DNA of 38,510 nucleotides, from positions 1 to 38,510 of the forward strand of contig JAVVFH010000005.1 in assembly GCA_032250585.1 (NCBI GenBank), read 5' to 3'. Below are positions 14,360-22,300 of this stretch, piece by piece; the first letter of the stretch is position 1, and every line of letters starts with the position of its first letter. Both the position numbers and the translations under genes were made by a program. A model generated the notes under the pieces. The model did not search any database. It was not told where the DNA came from and saw only the letters and a program-made list of their open reading frames with translations. Source of the DNA: JAVVFH01 sp032250585. GTDB taxonomy: Bacteria > Pseudomonadota > Gammaproteobacteria > Xanthomonadales > SZUA-36.

Positions 14360-15472
14360 ATGAAGGGGCAAGAAAGAATTATTCCGTATCCATCCGGCCC
14401 GGATGAGCATCGCCGGGCAATCCTTTCGCATGAAGTGGGCACCGTGCTCAACGGATTGCTCGGCATGGCCGACGTGCTTGCCCGTTCCGGTCTTAACGGT
14501 GAGCAAAGCAACTGGCTGAATGCGATCCAGGAGTCGGGTCTTCAGTTGCAGCGACTGGTCGAGTCGTTCGCCATGACTGCCGGGACTGAAGATTGGCCGA
14601 CTGCCCGAATCAAGAAATTCGATGGCGACGCCCTGATCGAACAGTTGCTCCGGAGCCACACGCCCGCCGCGCTCGCAAAAGGGAACCGCCTGGTGCTGAT
14701 CTACGATCCGTTATTGCCGAGACGTTGGTATGGTGATCCCTGCGGAGTCCGCCAGTTACTGGATAATCTGTTGAGCAACGCGATTCGGCACACGAGTTCC
14801 GGTCTCGTCGTTCTCGAGACCTCGGTGCTCACGGCAGCAGGGCAGCATGGTGCGGGCATCCACTTCAGCGTCACCGATACGGGCAGCGGTATCAGGGTTG
14901 CCGAGGCCGGCCGGATTTTCGAGGCGTATCGGCAAAGCCAGTCCGGCGTTTCCGCGGAGCCGGGTGGGCGTGGTTTGGGGCTGCACATCTGCGAACGGAT
15001 CGTCGCCACGATGCAGGGCAGAATCTGGACCGAGACACCGCGCGCCGCCGGAGCCTGCTTTCGGGTCTCTTTGCCCTCGATGCTGATCGACGGTGAACTG
15101 CGCGAGCACGCGCCCAAATCCGTGCTGTTCGAGCCGCTGCACTGTTTCCTGGCGTTGCGCGACCCCATGTTGAAATCAGTCCGCGGCATGCTTCGCCGGC
15201 TCGGGATCCGTTGCTGCGAGGAAGAAAGCGCAAATTCCGGCCTCGGGGCGGAACCAGAGAGGCTTTGCATCCGCGTCCTGGAAACCCACTCCGGGATCGG
15301 TGCGGCGGGCTATCGGCTGCGGTTCGAGCCGCTGGCGCCCGCTGACCCTGCTGTCATCTTGACGGCGCGTTCGCTGACAGCGCCCGTCCTGGTATCGACG
15401 CTAGCGCCTGCATTGATGGCGATGGTGCTCGAGTGGCGGCAAGCCGTCGCAATCAGTGAAAGGCCGGGCTGA
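14360..15472 (+). CDS. Soluble sensor histidine kinase with degenerate C-terminal half
   Basis: A 370-residue protein with no membrane segment and almost no input domain. The phospho-acceptor histidine is H24 (ILSHEVGTVLNGLLGMADVL), as in hybrid kinases of the BarA type. The ATPase follows: N box LLDNLLSNAIRHT, DTGSGI, then GGRGLGLHICERIV. From about residue 255 the sequence (SVLFEPLHCFLALRDPMLKSVRGMLRRLG) has the length and hydrophobic pattern of a receiver domain but lacks the acidic pocket and a clear phospho-acceptor aspartate. The frame is open far upstream, but that part overlaps the opposite GTPase gene; ATG 14360 with GGGGG before it is chosen. No response regulator is adjacent. The 267-base gap to the divergent GTPase gene shows no other gene. 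Confidence 0.75.
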   Translation: MKGQERIIPYPSGPDEHRRAILSHEVGTVLNGLLGMADVLARSGLNGEQSNWLNAIQESGLQLQRLVESFAMTAGTEDWPTARIKKFDGDALIEQLLRSHTPAALAKGNRLVLIYDPLLPRRWYGDPCGVRQLLDNLLSNAIRHTSSGLVVLETSVLTAAGQHGAGIHFSVTDTGSGIRVAEAGRIFEAYRQSQSGVSAEPGGRGLGLHICERIVATMQGRIWTETPRAAGACFRVSLPSMLIDGELREHAPKSVLFEPLHCFLALRDPMLKSVRGMLRRLGIRCCEEESANSGLGAEPERLCIRVLETHSGIGAAGYRLRFEPLAPADPAVILTARSLTAPVLVSTLAPALMAMVLEWRQAVAISERPG

Positions 15473-16511
15473 ATTCCCGTACCGCCTGGATGAGCACCTG
15501 CAGGTGCTCCGGATCGACGTCCGGGGTGATGCCATGCCCCAGGTTGAAGACATGACCGTCACCCTTGCCGAATGAGTTCAGTGTCCGGCGCGCTTCCCGG
15601 CGAATGGTTTCGGGGCTGGCCAGCAACACAGATGGGTCCAGGTTGCCTTGCAGGGCAACCCGGTTGCTGACCTTCTCGCGCGCCTCGCTCAGCGAAATCG
15701 TCCAGTCGACGCCCAGCGCGTCGCAGCCACTGTCGGCCTGGTTTTCCAGTTGTGTGTTGCAGCCTTTGCTGAACAGGATCACCGGCACGCGTTTGCCGTC
15801 GTTTTCGCGCTTCAGGCCGGCGACGATGCGTGTCATGTACTGCAGGGAAAACTCCCTGTAAGCCTCGGCCGCCAGCGCACCGCCCCAGGTATCGAAAATC
15901 TGCACAGCCTGCGCTCCGCTTTCGATCTGTGCGTTGAGGTAGCCGGTGACGCTGTCGGCGAGCTTGCCAAGCAGTATGTGTGCCAGTTCGGGATCCTGAT
16001 AGATAAGCTTCTTGGCTTTGCTGAATGTCTTGCTGGAGCCACCCTCGATCATGTAAGTCGCCAGCGTCCATGGGCTGCCGCTGAAACCGAGCAGTGGCAC
16101 CTTGCCGGCCAATTCCCGTCGGGTCAGGGCAATCGCGTCCATCACGTAGCCCAGCGACTCTGCGATGTCAGGTACCGGCAGCTTGCGGATGTCATCAGCC
16201 GTCGCCAGCGGTTTTTCGAACCGGGGTCCCTCGCCAGTGACAAAATACAGATTCAGGCCCATCGCATCCGGAATGGTGAGGATATCGGAAAAGATGATGG
16301 CAGCGTCCAGGTCGAAACGCCGCAGAGGCTGAAGAGTGACCTCGCATGCCAATTCCGGCGACTGGCAGAGACTCATGAAGCTGCCTGCCTGTTTGCGCGT
16401 GGCCAGGTACTCGGGCAGGTAACGCCCCGCCTGCCGCATGATCCAGACCGGGGTTCGATCAACCGGCTGGCGCATCAGCGCACGAAGTAGAATGTCGTTC
16501 TTCAGTTCCAT
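15453..16511 (-). CDS. hemE: Uroporphyrinogen decarboxylase
   Basis: A 352-residue protein with the family signature TPVWIMRQAGRYLPEY near the N-terminus, FSDILTIPDAMG, GFSGSPWTLATYMIEGG, IFDTWGG and VFNLGHGITPDVDPEH. It removes four carboxyl groups from uroporphyrinogen III to give coproporphyrinogen III in haem synthesis. ATG 16511 is preferred: AAGGGG lies about ten bases upstream and the protein then aligns with known HemE N-termini. A GTG at 16520, overlapping the aroB stop as GTGA, is the alternative. It is the last gene of aroK-aroB-hemE. Its 3' end overlaps the convergent kinase gene by 20 bases. Confidence 0.96.
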   Translation of the reverse strand: MELKNDILLRALMRQPVDRTPVWIMRQAGRYLPEYLATRKQAGSFMSLCQSPELACEVTLQPLRRFDLDAAIIFSDILTIPDAMGLNLYFVTGEGPRFEKPLATADDIRKLPVPDIAESLGYVMDAIALTRRELAGKVPLLGFSGSPWTLATYMIEGGSSKTFSKAKKLIYQDPELAHILLGKLADSVTGYLNAQIESGAQAVQIFDTWGGALAAEAYREFSLQYMTRIVAGLKRENDGKRVPVILFSKGCNTQLENQADSGCDALGVDWTISLSEAREKVSNRVALQGNLDPSVLLASPETIRREARRTLNSFGKGDGHVFNLGHGITPDVDPEHLQVLIQAVREFSPAFH

Positions 16512-16516
16512 CGGTC

Positions 16517-17620
16517 TCACCCCTTATTGGTCGCCCGGGTCTCACCCCGGCATTGTTTCATTGCGGCAACGATCTCATCATACCTGCTGTCATTGTCAAC
16601 GACTGCTGCGCCGACGCTATTGAGTAAAACCAGGCGCAAGCCTTTTGCTACGGCTTTCTTGTCCAGCTGCAGGGCCGCCATGAGTCCTTTTATCGATGTG
16701 CTGCCCGGTAGCTCGACCGGCAGGCCGAAGCGCCTGAGTAAATCAGTCAGGCGTTTGACCGCGCCGCCGGGGCACAAATCGCGGGCTTCGCTGAGTGTGG
16801 CCGCGACGACCATCCCTATGGCAACGGCCTCGCCGTGAAGGAATTGCTCGTAATGTGTTTCGGCCTCGAGTGCGTGACCGAAACTGTGGCCAAAGTTCAG
16901 CAGTGCGCGGATACCGATTTCATTCTCGTCCGCGGCGACGATGTCAGCCTTGTTTCGGACGGATCGGTGCAGTAGGTAATCCAAGGTTTCCTGCTTGCGC
17001 TGCCTGATTTCGATCGCATGGTCTTCGAGCCAGGAAAAAAACTCCGGATCCCGGATGGCTCCATATTTGACGACCTCCGCCAGGCCGGCATTGAATTCCC
17101 GGTCCGGCAGGGTTGAGAGTGTGTTGGTATCGATAATGACCGCGACGGGCTGATGAAAGGCGCCAACGAGATTTTTGCCTTTCGCGTGATTGATGCCGGT
17201 CTTTCCGCCCACCGACGCGTCGACCTGGGCCAGCAGGGTCGTCGGAACCTGCACAAAGCGCAGGCCCCGCATGTAAGTAGCTGCTGCAAAGCCGGCCATG
17301 TCGCCGACGACGCCGCCGCCCAACGCGATGAGGGTGGCGTCCCGCCGTGCCTGCACGGCGACCAGTTTGTCAATGATGCCGTACCAGGTCGCAACCGTTT
17401 TATTGGGCTCTCCATCCGGGATGACGTGCACGTCGATGTCATGCTGATCGAGGACGGACGTGAGCGTTTGCAGATAAATTGGTGCAACGACATCGTTGCT
17501 GACGATCAGCGTCTTGCCGGTCCCAAGATGGCGTCGCCAAAGTGACCCGTTGCTGAGCAGGCCGCTGCCGAGGTAAACGGGGTAGCCGCCTGATGCCAGT
17601 TTTACGTCAACGGTTTTCAT
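16517..17620 (-). CDS. aroB: 3-Dehydroquinate synthase
   Basis: A 367-residue protein. GGGVVGDMAGFAAATYMRGLRFVQVPTTLLAQVDASVGGKTGINHAKGKN-type segments hold the NAD- and metal-binding residues, and HGEAVAIGM and LLNFGHSFGHALE supply the zinc ligands. It cyclises DAHP to 3-dehydroquinate, step two of the shikimate pathway. AGAGGG precedes ATG 17620, which begins four bases after the aroK stop. aroK-aroB adjacency is usual in gammaproteobacteria. Confidence 0.96.
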   Translation of the reverse strand: MKTVDVKLASGGYPVYLGSGLLSNGSLWRRHLGTGKTLIVSNDVVAPIYLQTLTSVLDQHDIDVHVIPDGEPNKTVATWYGIIDKLVAVQARRDATLIALGGGVVGDMAGFAAATYMRGLRFVQVPTTLLAQVDASVGGKTGINHAKGKNLVGAFHQPVAVIIDTNTLSTLPDREFNAGLAEVVKYGAIRDPEFFSWLEDHAIEIRQRKQETLDYLLHRSVRNKADIVAADENEIGIRALLNFGHSFGHALEAETHYEQFLHGEAVAIGMVVAATLSEARDLCPGGAVKRLTDLLRRFGLPVELPGSTSIKGLMAALQLDKKAVAKGLRLVLLNSVGAAVVDNDSRYDEIVAAMKQCRGETRATNKG

Positions 17621-17624
17621 GCCA

Positions 17625-18182
17625 TCAGCCCTCTGCCTGGCTGTTTTGTTCCAGCGCAGGATTTTCCTTTTTCCAGCGGACGAGGACCATATCGGCCAGC
17701 AATCTGGCAGCTGTGTCGGGACCGCGATTCAGGGCAGGAAAAACGATATCCGCCAAGGCTTCGTAAAGGTGGTTCCTTTCGCTGGCCAGCCGGGTCAGTT
17801 TCTCCTCCCGGTCGCCCGATTGCAGGAGTGGGCGTGACGTATCACGGCGCAGGCGCCGCAGCTGCCGGCTCACCGGGGTTTGCAGGTAAATCACCAGGCC
17901 GCTGCGGGCGAGCATATCGCGATTCGGCTTGCTGAGCACGGCGCCGCCGCCGGTAGCGAGCAGAATGCCGGAGCGACCGGTCAATTCCTCCAGCATGTGG
18001 GTCTCGCGTTCCCTGAAACCGTCCTCGCCCTCAATGTCGAAAATCAGGTTCACGCTGGCTCCTGTTCTTTGTTCGAGTTCCTCATCGCAGTCAACGAACT
18101 CGAGGTGCAGGCGCCTTGCCACGCGCCGGCCGATGGTTGTTTTGCCCGAGCCCATGGGGCCGATCAGGTAAACGTTATGCAC
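17625..18182 (-). CDS. aroK: Shikimate kinase
   Basis: A 185-residue protein from GTG 18182, with GGGAGG nine bases before it; an upstream in-frame ATG at 18245 would add 21 atypical residues. Walker A is GPMGSGKTTIGRR at residues 9-21, followed by FVDCDEELEQRTG (substrate aspartate), the adenine/shikimate stretch ATGGGAVL and the lid region LRRDTSRPLL. It phosphorylates shikimate at the 3-hydroxyl. It is the first gene of aroK-aroB-hemE. The promoter should lie in the 215-base gap shared with divergent xrtH. Confidence 0.95.
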   Translation of the reverse strand: MHNVYLIGPMGSGKTTIGRRVARRLHLEFVDCDEELEQRTGASVNLIFDIEGEDGFRERETHMLEELTGRSGILLATGGGAVLSKPNRDMLARSGLVIYLQTPVSRQLRRLRRDTSRPLLQSGDREEKLTRLASERNHLYEALADIVFPALNRGPDTAARLLADMVLVRWKKENPALEQNSQAEG

Positions 18183-18310
18183 CGCTTTGCACCTCCCTGT
18201 TCGATGGCATGGAAAAGCGCTCGGGAAGACGCCGACGTTTGCCACAGTAAGAATCCCTATCCAAATGAAAAATATGATAAAAAATACAAACCGATCGATC
18301 TTTGAGAGTG

Positions 18311-18327
18311 GGTAAATTCCGGTAAAT
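18311..18327 (+). repeat. Tandem GGTAAAT direct repeat upstream of xrtH
   Basis: GGTAAAT at 18311-18317 and 18321-18327, a 10-base period on one DNA face, in the aroK-xrtH divergent region. A TATGAT at 18273-18278 could be a -10 for xrtH. It may be a regulator half-site pair or chance. Confidence 0.25.
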
Positions 18328-18397
18328 GCAAGGTGCGCCTGGAAAAGACATTGGGTACCATTGCCCGGATTCCGATTGGGCCTCCTGGCAATATCCT

Positions 18398-18916
18398 ATG
18401 ATCCGTTTTTTCGTGTTGTTCACTGTATTGCTTGTCGGCCTTTTCACGCTGGAGATTCTACAGCCGGCGGAAAAATACGTCATCCTGCCGTTTACGTCCT
18501 TTATCGCGGACGTCAGTGTGTGGATTATTCAGGTGTTCGACGATAACGTGGCTTCGATGGGTAATGTCATCCGCGACAAGACCACGGGTTTCGGAGTGCG
18601 CATCGAACGCGGGTGCAACGGCGTGGAAGCGGTCATCATTTTGTTCGCCGCAATCTTCGCATTTCCGGCGCCGCTCAAAAACAAGTTGATCGGCTTCGCC
18701 ATTGGATTCTTCGCGATCCAGGGACTGAATCTCGTGCGAATCGTCAGTCTTTTCTACTTCGGCCAGTGGAACCAGGTAGCTTTCGAGTGGTTTCACCTTT
18801 ATTTGTGGCAGGCGCTGATCATTCTGGACGCCTTGGTGGTCTGGCTCATTTGGCTGCGCACTCTGCCTCAGGCGAAGGCCCGTCGTCAGCGAGAAGCGCA
18901 CGATCCGGCCTCGTGA
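18398..18916 (+). CDS. xrtH: Exosortase H (XrtH, IPTLxxWG-CTERM-type transpeptidase)
   Basis: A 172-residue polytopic membrane protein of the exosortase/archaeosortase fold. The catalytic set is C73 (ERGCNGVEA), R114 (LNLVRIVSLFYFG) and H133 (EWFHLYLWQALI). It has an N-terminal helix at residues 4-21 and three or four further helices. The short form and the C-terminal WFHLYLWQALIILD match XrtH. It is expected to cleave C-terminal IPTLxxWG-CTERM sorting signals at the inner membrane and transfer the protein to another anchor. No IPTL-bearing protein is in the window, so substrates must be elsewhere. ATG 18398 fits the family; ATG 18326 is possible but adds polar residues. Its TGA lies within GTGA at 18913, coupling it to pdxH. 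Confidence 0.85.
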   Translation: MIRFFVLFTVLLVGLFTLEILQPAEKYVILPFTSFIADVSVWIIQVFDDNVASMGNVIRDKTTGFGVRIERGCNGVEAVIILFAAIFAFPAPLKNKLIGFAIGFFAIQGLNLVRIVSLFYFGQWNQVAFEWFHLYLWQALIILDALVVWLIWLRTLPQAKARRQREAHDPAS

Positions 18917-18930
18917 CCGCAGCGAAAACA

Positions 18931-19515
18931 ATGACCCTGTCCGCCGAAATTATTGCCGAATTCAACGCAGCCTTCCAAAAAGCCCGCGTTTGCGGAGAGC
19001 CTGAACCCACCGCGATGGTGCTGGCAACCAGCGACTGCCACGGCCTGGTTACTTCGCGAACGGTTCTTTTGAAGGCGCTCGATGAGAACGGTTTCACTTT
19101 TTTTACCAACACCGGCAGCACCAAGGGACGGCAGCTACGTGCCTGTCCGCGTGCCGCAGCCACCTTCCTGTGGAAGGCCAGTGGCGTCCAGGTGCAACTG
19201 GTCGGGAGCGTCAGTCAGGTCAGCGATGAGGCCGCGGATGCCTATTTTTCGACCCGCGATCGCGGTAGCCAAATCGGCGCGTGGGCTTCGCGGCAGTCGC
19301 GGCCACTGGACAGTCGCGAGACTCTGATGCGCCGTGTGCGGGAATCAGAGGCCGAGTTCGAGGGCAGGGAAGTCCCGCGCCCGCGGTATTGGACGGGCTT
19401 CATCCTTAGTCCGGAAAGCGTCGAATTCTGGACACAGCGTGAATTCCGGCTGCACGACCGATTTCTCTACACCTTTGAAAACGGTGCCTGGAGCAAACAA
19501 CGTCTCAACCCCTGA
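18931..19515 (+). CDS. pdxH: Pyridoxine/pyridoxamine 5'-phosphate oxidase
   Basis: A 194-residue protein (ATG 18931; GTG 18913, overlapping the xrtH stop, is the alternative). FMN- and substrate-binding blocks are EPTAMVLATSD, SRTVLLKALDENGFTFFTNTGSTKGRQL, ASRQSRPLDSRETL, WTGFILSPESVEFW and the terminal RLNP. It oxidises PNP or PMP to pyridoxal 5'-phosphate with FMN and oxygen. It is somewhat shorter at the N-terminus than E. coli PdxH (218). Coupling to an exosortase gene is unusual and probably only operonic. PLP is the cofactor of the YggS-type protein encoded further on. Confidence 0.93.
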   Translation: MTLSAEIIAEFNAAFQKARVCGEPEPTAMVLATSDCHGLVTSRTVLLKALDENGFTFFTNTGSTKGRQLRACPRAAATFLWKASGVQVQLVGSVSQVSDEAADAYFSTRDRGSQIGAWASRQSRPLDSRETLMRRVRESEAEFEGREVPRPRYWTGFILSPESVEFWTQREFRLHDRFLYTFENGAWSKQRLNP

Positions 19516-19610
19516 TCGAACTGGCAACCGGTTTATCGACATTACCCGTGAAACCGGGATGACATCAGCGCCGGCTGGATAATACCCTTCCGGGCATGGC
19601 TTGACCGCCG

Positions 19611-20057
19611 TTATTCGGTGAAAAACTGTTGCTGGAACTTTACCAGCAACGGATTTTTTTCGCCTTCGACGTTCACCTGCACCGTGAAGCGGTAAAGCTC
19701 GCGATTGTGCACCGGGAAGACACCCAGGTGATAAATCGCGCCCTTCGGTTCGCGGATTTCCCGCATTTCGATGTCGCGCCGTTGCCCCGTCAAATTGATC
19801 GCACTCACGTCGACGTTGGCGGAAACGGGGCTGCCCGGCGTGTCCATCACCTTTTTCAACACCGTTACGTTCAATAGCGCACGTGATGAGGAGCGCTGGA
19901 TGCCGTAGGTTTTTGCGACCTCCGGTGGCAGAAAACTCGTGGTCAGAGCGTTGTAGTGCACCACGTAGTTGCCAAAATCCTGCGATTGCTGAGCAACACC
20001 GGAAAGAGGTGTCAGCAGGCTCGCGAAAATCAGAAGGGTGGCTATAAGTGACTTCAT
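19611..20057 (-). CDS. DUF4426 periplasmic protein
   Basis: A 148-residue protein with signal peptide MKSLIATLLIFASLLTPLSGVAQ and a mature part with QDFGNYVVHYNALTTSFLPPEVAKTYGI and RSSSRALLNVTV, the hallmark of DUF4426. The family has no established role. It commonly lies beside yggT and proC, as here, 33 bases downstream of yggT in the yggS-proC-yggT transcript. AGGA precedes the start. The 95 bases to convergent pdxH contain CCGGTTT...AAACCGG but no T-run. Confidence 0.85.
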   Translation of the reverse strand: MKSLIATLLIFASLLTPLSGVAQQSQDFGNYVVHYNALTTSFLPPEVAKTYGIQRSSSRALLNVTVLKKVMDTPGSPVSANVDVSAINLTGQRRDIEMREIREPKGAIYHLGVFPVHNRELYRFTVQVNVEGEKNPLLVKFQQQFFTE

Positions 20058-20090
20058 GCAATCAATCCTAGTTGATGGATACGGGTTATT

Positions 20091-20633
20091 TCACCATCCT
20101 ATCAGAAGCAGTAAAAAACGTATCGCGATAAGTGCGAATAGCGGTGAAAGGTCGATGCCGGCGATGGGTGGAATCAGCTTTTGAAAGGGCCTGAGCACGG
20201 GCACGGTCAGTTGATAGACCAGCGGAATCGCCGGGTGCCGAACCCCGCCGCCGACCCAGCTGAGGATCACTTCTGCGATGATAAGGAAAAAGTAGGTCGT
20301 CAACAGCATCGCGATCAGCTTGATGAAACTGAAGGAAACGATTCCGGTAAAGTCCAGCGGCATCGAACCCATACGGCTGACTACCCAGACTCCAAGAATT
20401 TCCAGCAATAGCATCAGTGCCAGTGAGGCGGTGTCGATGCGCCCGATGGAGGGGACCAATCGACGCAATGGCAGCAGGAGCGGGTTGGTTATCCTGATCA
20501 GGAACTGGCAGACCGGGTTGTAGAAGTCTGCGCGCACCCACTGCAGCAACAAGCGAATCAGCACGGCCGTCACGTAGAGGTCGATCAGTGTTCTGACCAG
20601 GAATGAAATGGCCGTTGAGCCAGAGCCGTTCAT
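20091..20633 (-). CDS. yggT: YggT-family integral membrane protein
   Basis: A 180-residue protein with two tandem YGGT repeats. Each has a hydrophobic helix, an RxLLQWV/EVILSWV element and NPLLLPLRRLVPSIGRIDTASL or VPVLRPFQKLIPPIAGIDLSPL. ATG 20633 has GGAGG eight bases before it; the frame is open further upstream through the proC gene. YggT proteins are linked to osmotic shock tolerance and cell-envelope organisation, but the mechanism is unknown. Gene order is yggS-proC-yggT. Confidence 0.9.
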   Translation of the reverse strand: MNGSGSTAISFLVRTLIDLYVTAVLIRLLLQWVRADFYNPVCQFLIRITNPLLLPLRRLVPSIGRIDTASLALMLLLEILGVWVVSRMGSMPLDFTGIVSFSFIKLIAMLLTTYFFLIIAEVILSWVGGGVRHPAIPLVYQLTVPVLRPFQKLIPPIAGIDLSPLFALIAIRFLLLLIGW

Positions 20634-20649
20634 GGTCTCGCCTCCGCCG

Positions 20650-21459
20650 TCATGACCCGTCTCCAGCCAATTCACGACTCCGGTCACGGGCTCGGGTGAC
20701 CGCCCGTAGAACGAGTTCGGTGAATCTTCCTTCGCGAAACTCGACCATCGCGGCCTCCGTGGTGCCTCCGGGTGAAGTGACCCGTCGGCGCAGGCCAGCC
20801 ACGTCATCGATGTTATTGGCGACCATTGCGCCCGCGCCAAAGCAGGTTTGCGCGGCGAGCCGGTCGGCAGTCTCCCCGCTCAGTCCCAGTTCGCGTGCCG
20901 CGGCGGCAAGCGCCTCCGTCAGCAGAAAAAAATATGCGGGACCGCTGCCTGATATGGCGGTCACTGCGTCCAGCAGGGCCTCCTCGCTGACCCAGACCAC
21001 TTCGCCGGTCGCGCAGAGGATGCGTTCGGCCTGCGCGAGATGGTGCGAACTGCAGTTTTCGTCAGCATAAACGCCGGTGATCCCGTGTCCAATCAATGCG
21101 GGCGTGTTGGGCATCGAACGAATGACCGCCTGTCGGGCGCCGCAGGCTTGCTTGATGCGGGCAATCGTCGTGCCGGCGGCGATGGACAGCAGAAGCTGCT
21201 CTGGTCGCACCACCGTCTGGAGTTGACTCAGAACGGTCGGCATGTTCTGGGGCTTGATCGCCAGCACGATGACATCGGCGCCGGCGATGGCTGGCATCGG
21301 CAAGTCGAAGGTTTCTATTTCGAAGGTGGTCTCCAGCCGGTGACGCGCTTCCGGGTTCGGATCGACGACCCGGAGACGCAGGTGAGCGTCCGGCGGATGT
21401 CGCAATCCGCTGATCAGTGCAGTGGCCATGTTGCCGCCGCCGACGAAAGTGATCAACAT
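20650..21459 (-). CDS. proC: Pyrroline-5-carboxylate reductase
   Basis: A 269-residue protein with dinucleotide-binding FVGGGNMATALISGL at the N-terminus, AIKPQ, RSMPNTPALIGHGITG and the signature AISGSGPAYFFLLTEAL, then VTSPGGTTEAAM. It reduces pyrroline-5-carboxylate to proline with NAD(P)H. It sits 13 bases after yggS and 16 bases before yggT, so the three are one operon. GAGGAAG precedes the start. Confidence 0.96.
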   Translation of the reverse strand: MLITFVGGGNMATALISGLRHPPDAHLRLRVVDPNPEARHRLETTFEIETFDLPMPAIAGADVIVLAIKPQNMPTVLSQLQTVVRPEQLLLSIAAGTTIARIKQACGARQAVIRSMPNTPALIGHGITGVYADENCSSHHLAQAERILCATGEVVWVSEEALLDAVTAISGSGPAYFFLLTEALAAAARELGLSGETADRLAAQTCFGAGAMVANNIDDVAGLRRRVTSPGGTTEAAMVEFREGRFTELVLRAVTRARDRSRELAGDGS

Positions 21460-21472
21460 TTCCAGGGCTTCC

Positions 21473-22174
21473 TCATTGTTTGGGATCGGGGCCAGGCCGG
21501 GGCCCGAACAGGCCCGTGCCGATCCGGATCAAGGTGCTGCCGTGCATGATGGCTTGCTCCAGGTCCGCCGACATTCCCATGGAAAGCGTGTCCATGTCCA
21601 ATCCGACGCTGCGCAGTGCTGCAAACAGTTCCGCCATTCGCGCGTGACTCGACCCGGGATCGTGCCCTTGCCCTGCCGCTTGCGGAATGGCCATCAGCCC
21701 GCGCAAGCGCAGACCCGGAAGATCCTGCGTCAGCTGGGCCAACTCACCCGCATGTTCAGGCATGGCTCCGGCCTTTTGAGGTTCGCGATCGATGTTGACC
21801 TGGATGCAGACGTTGAGTGCAGGCAGGTTTTCCGGGCGTTGATCTGAAAGCCTTCGCAGGATTTTTTTCCGGTCGACGCTCTGCACCCATTCAAAATGCC
21901 CGGCGACCTCCCTTGTCTTGTTCGACTGTAGCGGCCCGATGAAATGCCACTCGATCGCAAGATCCTGCAAATCGTTCATTTTAGCCAGTGCCTCCTGCAC
22001 ATAGTTTTCGCCGAAAGAACGCTGCCCGAGTTCATGAAGGGCTCGAATTCGGGCGCTCGAATGCCTTTTGCTGACGGCGAGAATTTCGACATCCGCGGGG
22101 TTTCTCCCTGCCTCAGCACTGGCGCGGGCGACGCGTGAACGAATAGTGTGAAGATTTTCTTTCAAGTTATTCAT
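21473..22174 (-). CDS. yggS: PLP-binding protein, YggS/PLPBP family
   Basis: A 233-residue single-domain alanine-racemase-like barrel. The lysine in ILAVSKRHS holds pyridoxal phosphate; SFGENYVQEAL, EWHFIGPLQSNKTREV, VCIQVNIDREPQKAG and LSMGMSADLEQAIMHGSTLIRIGTGLFG are family blocks. It is not known to be an enzyme; it buffers PLP and affects amino-acid and B6 homeostasis. It is first in yggS-proC-yggT-DUF4426 and divergent from pilT, with a 126-base shared control region. Confidence 0.95.
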   Translation of the reverse strand: MNNLKENLHTIRSRVARASAEAGRNPADVEILAVSKRHSSARIRALHELGQRSFGENYVQEALAKMNDLQDLAIEWHFIGPLQSNKTREVAGHFEWVQSVDRKKILRRLSDQRPENLPALNVCIQVNIDREPQKAGAMPEHAGELAQLTQDLPGLRLRGLMAIPQAAGQGHDPGSSHARMAELFAALRSVGLDMDTLSMGMSADLEQAIMHGSTLIRIGTGLFGPRPGPDPKQ

Positions 22175-22210
22175 CTTGCAGGCAGACAGGGCTTGAACTA
22201 TGGTTAGACT

Positions 22211-22222
22211 TGGCGCGCGCCA
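22211..22222. repeat. 12-bp palindrome in the yggS-pilT control region
   Basis: TGGCGCGCGCCA, flanked by GACT and GTC so that near symmetry extends a few bases further. It lies midway between the divergent yggS and pilT starts. Possible operator; no regulator is suggested. Confidence 0.3.
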
Positions 22223-22300
22223 GTCATATCAAGGAAAGATGCACTATGGCGCCACCCGGTGAGTCATTGTAGCGCGGCGCGTTGGTTTCAAGGAGGGAAT

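Noticed and set aside
19516..19610. Possible terminator between pdxH and the DUF4426 gene (CCGGTTT...AAACCGG)
   Set aside because: The loop is 16 bases, the stem short and there is no T-run on either strand.
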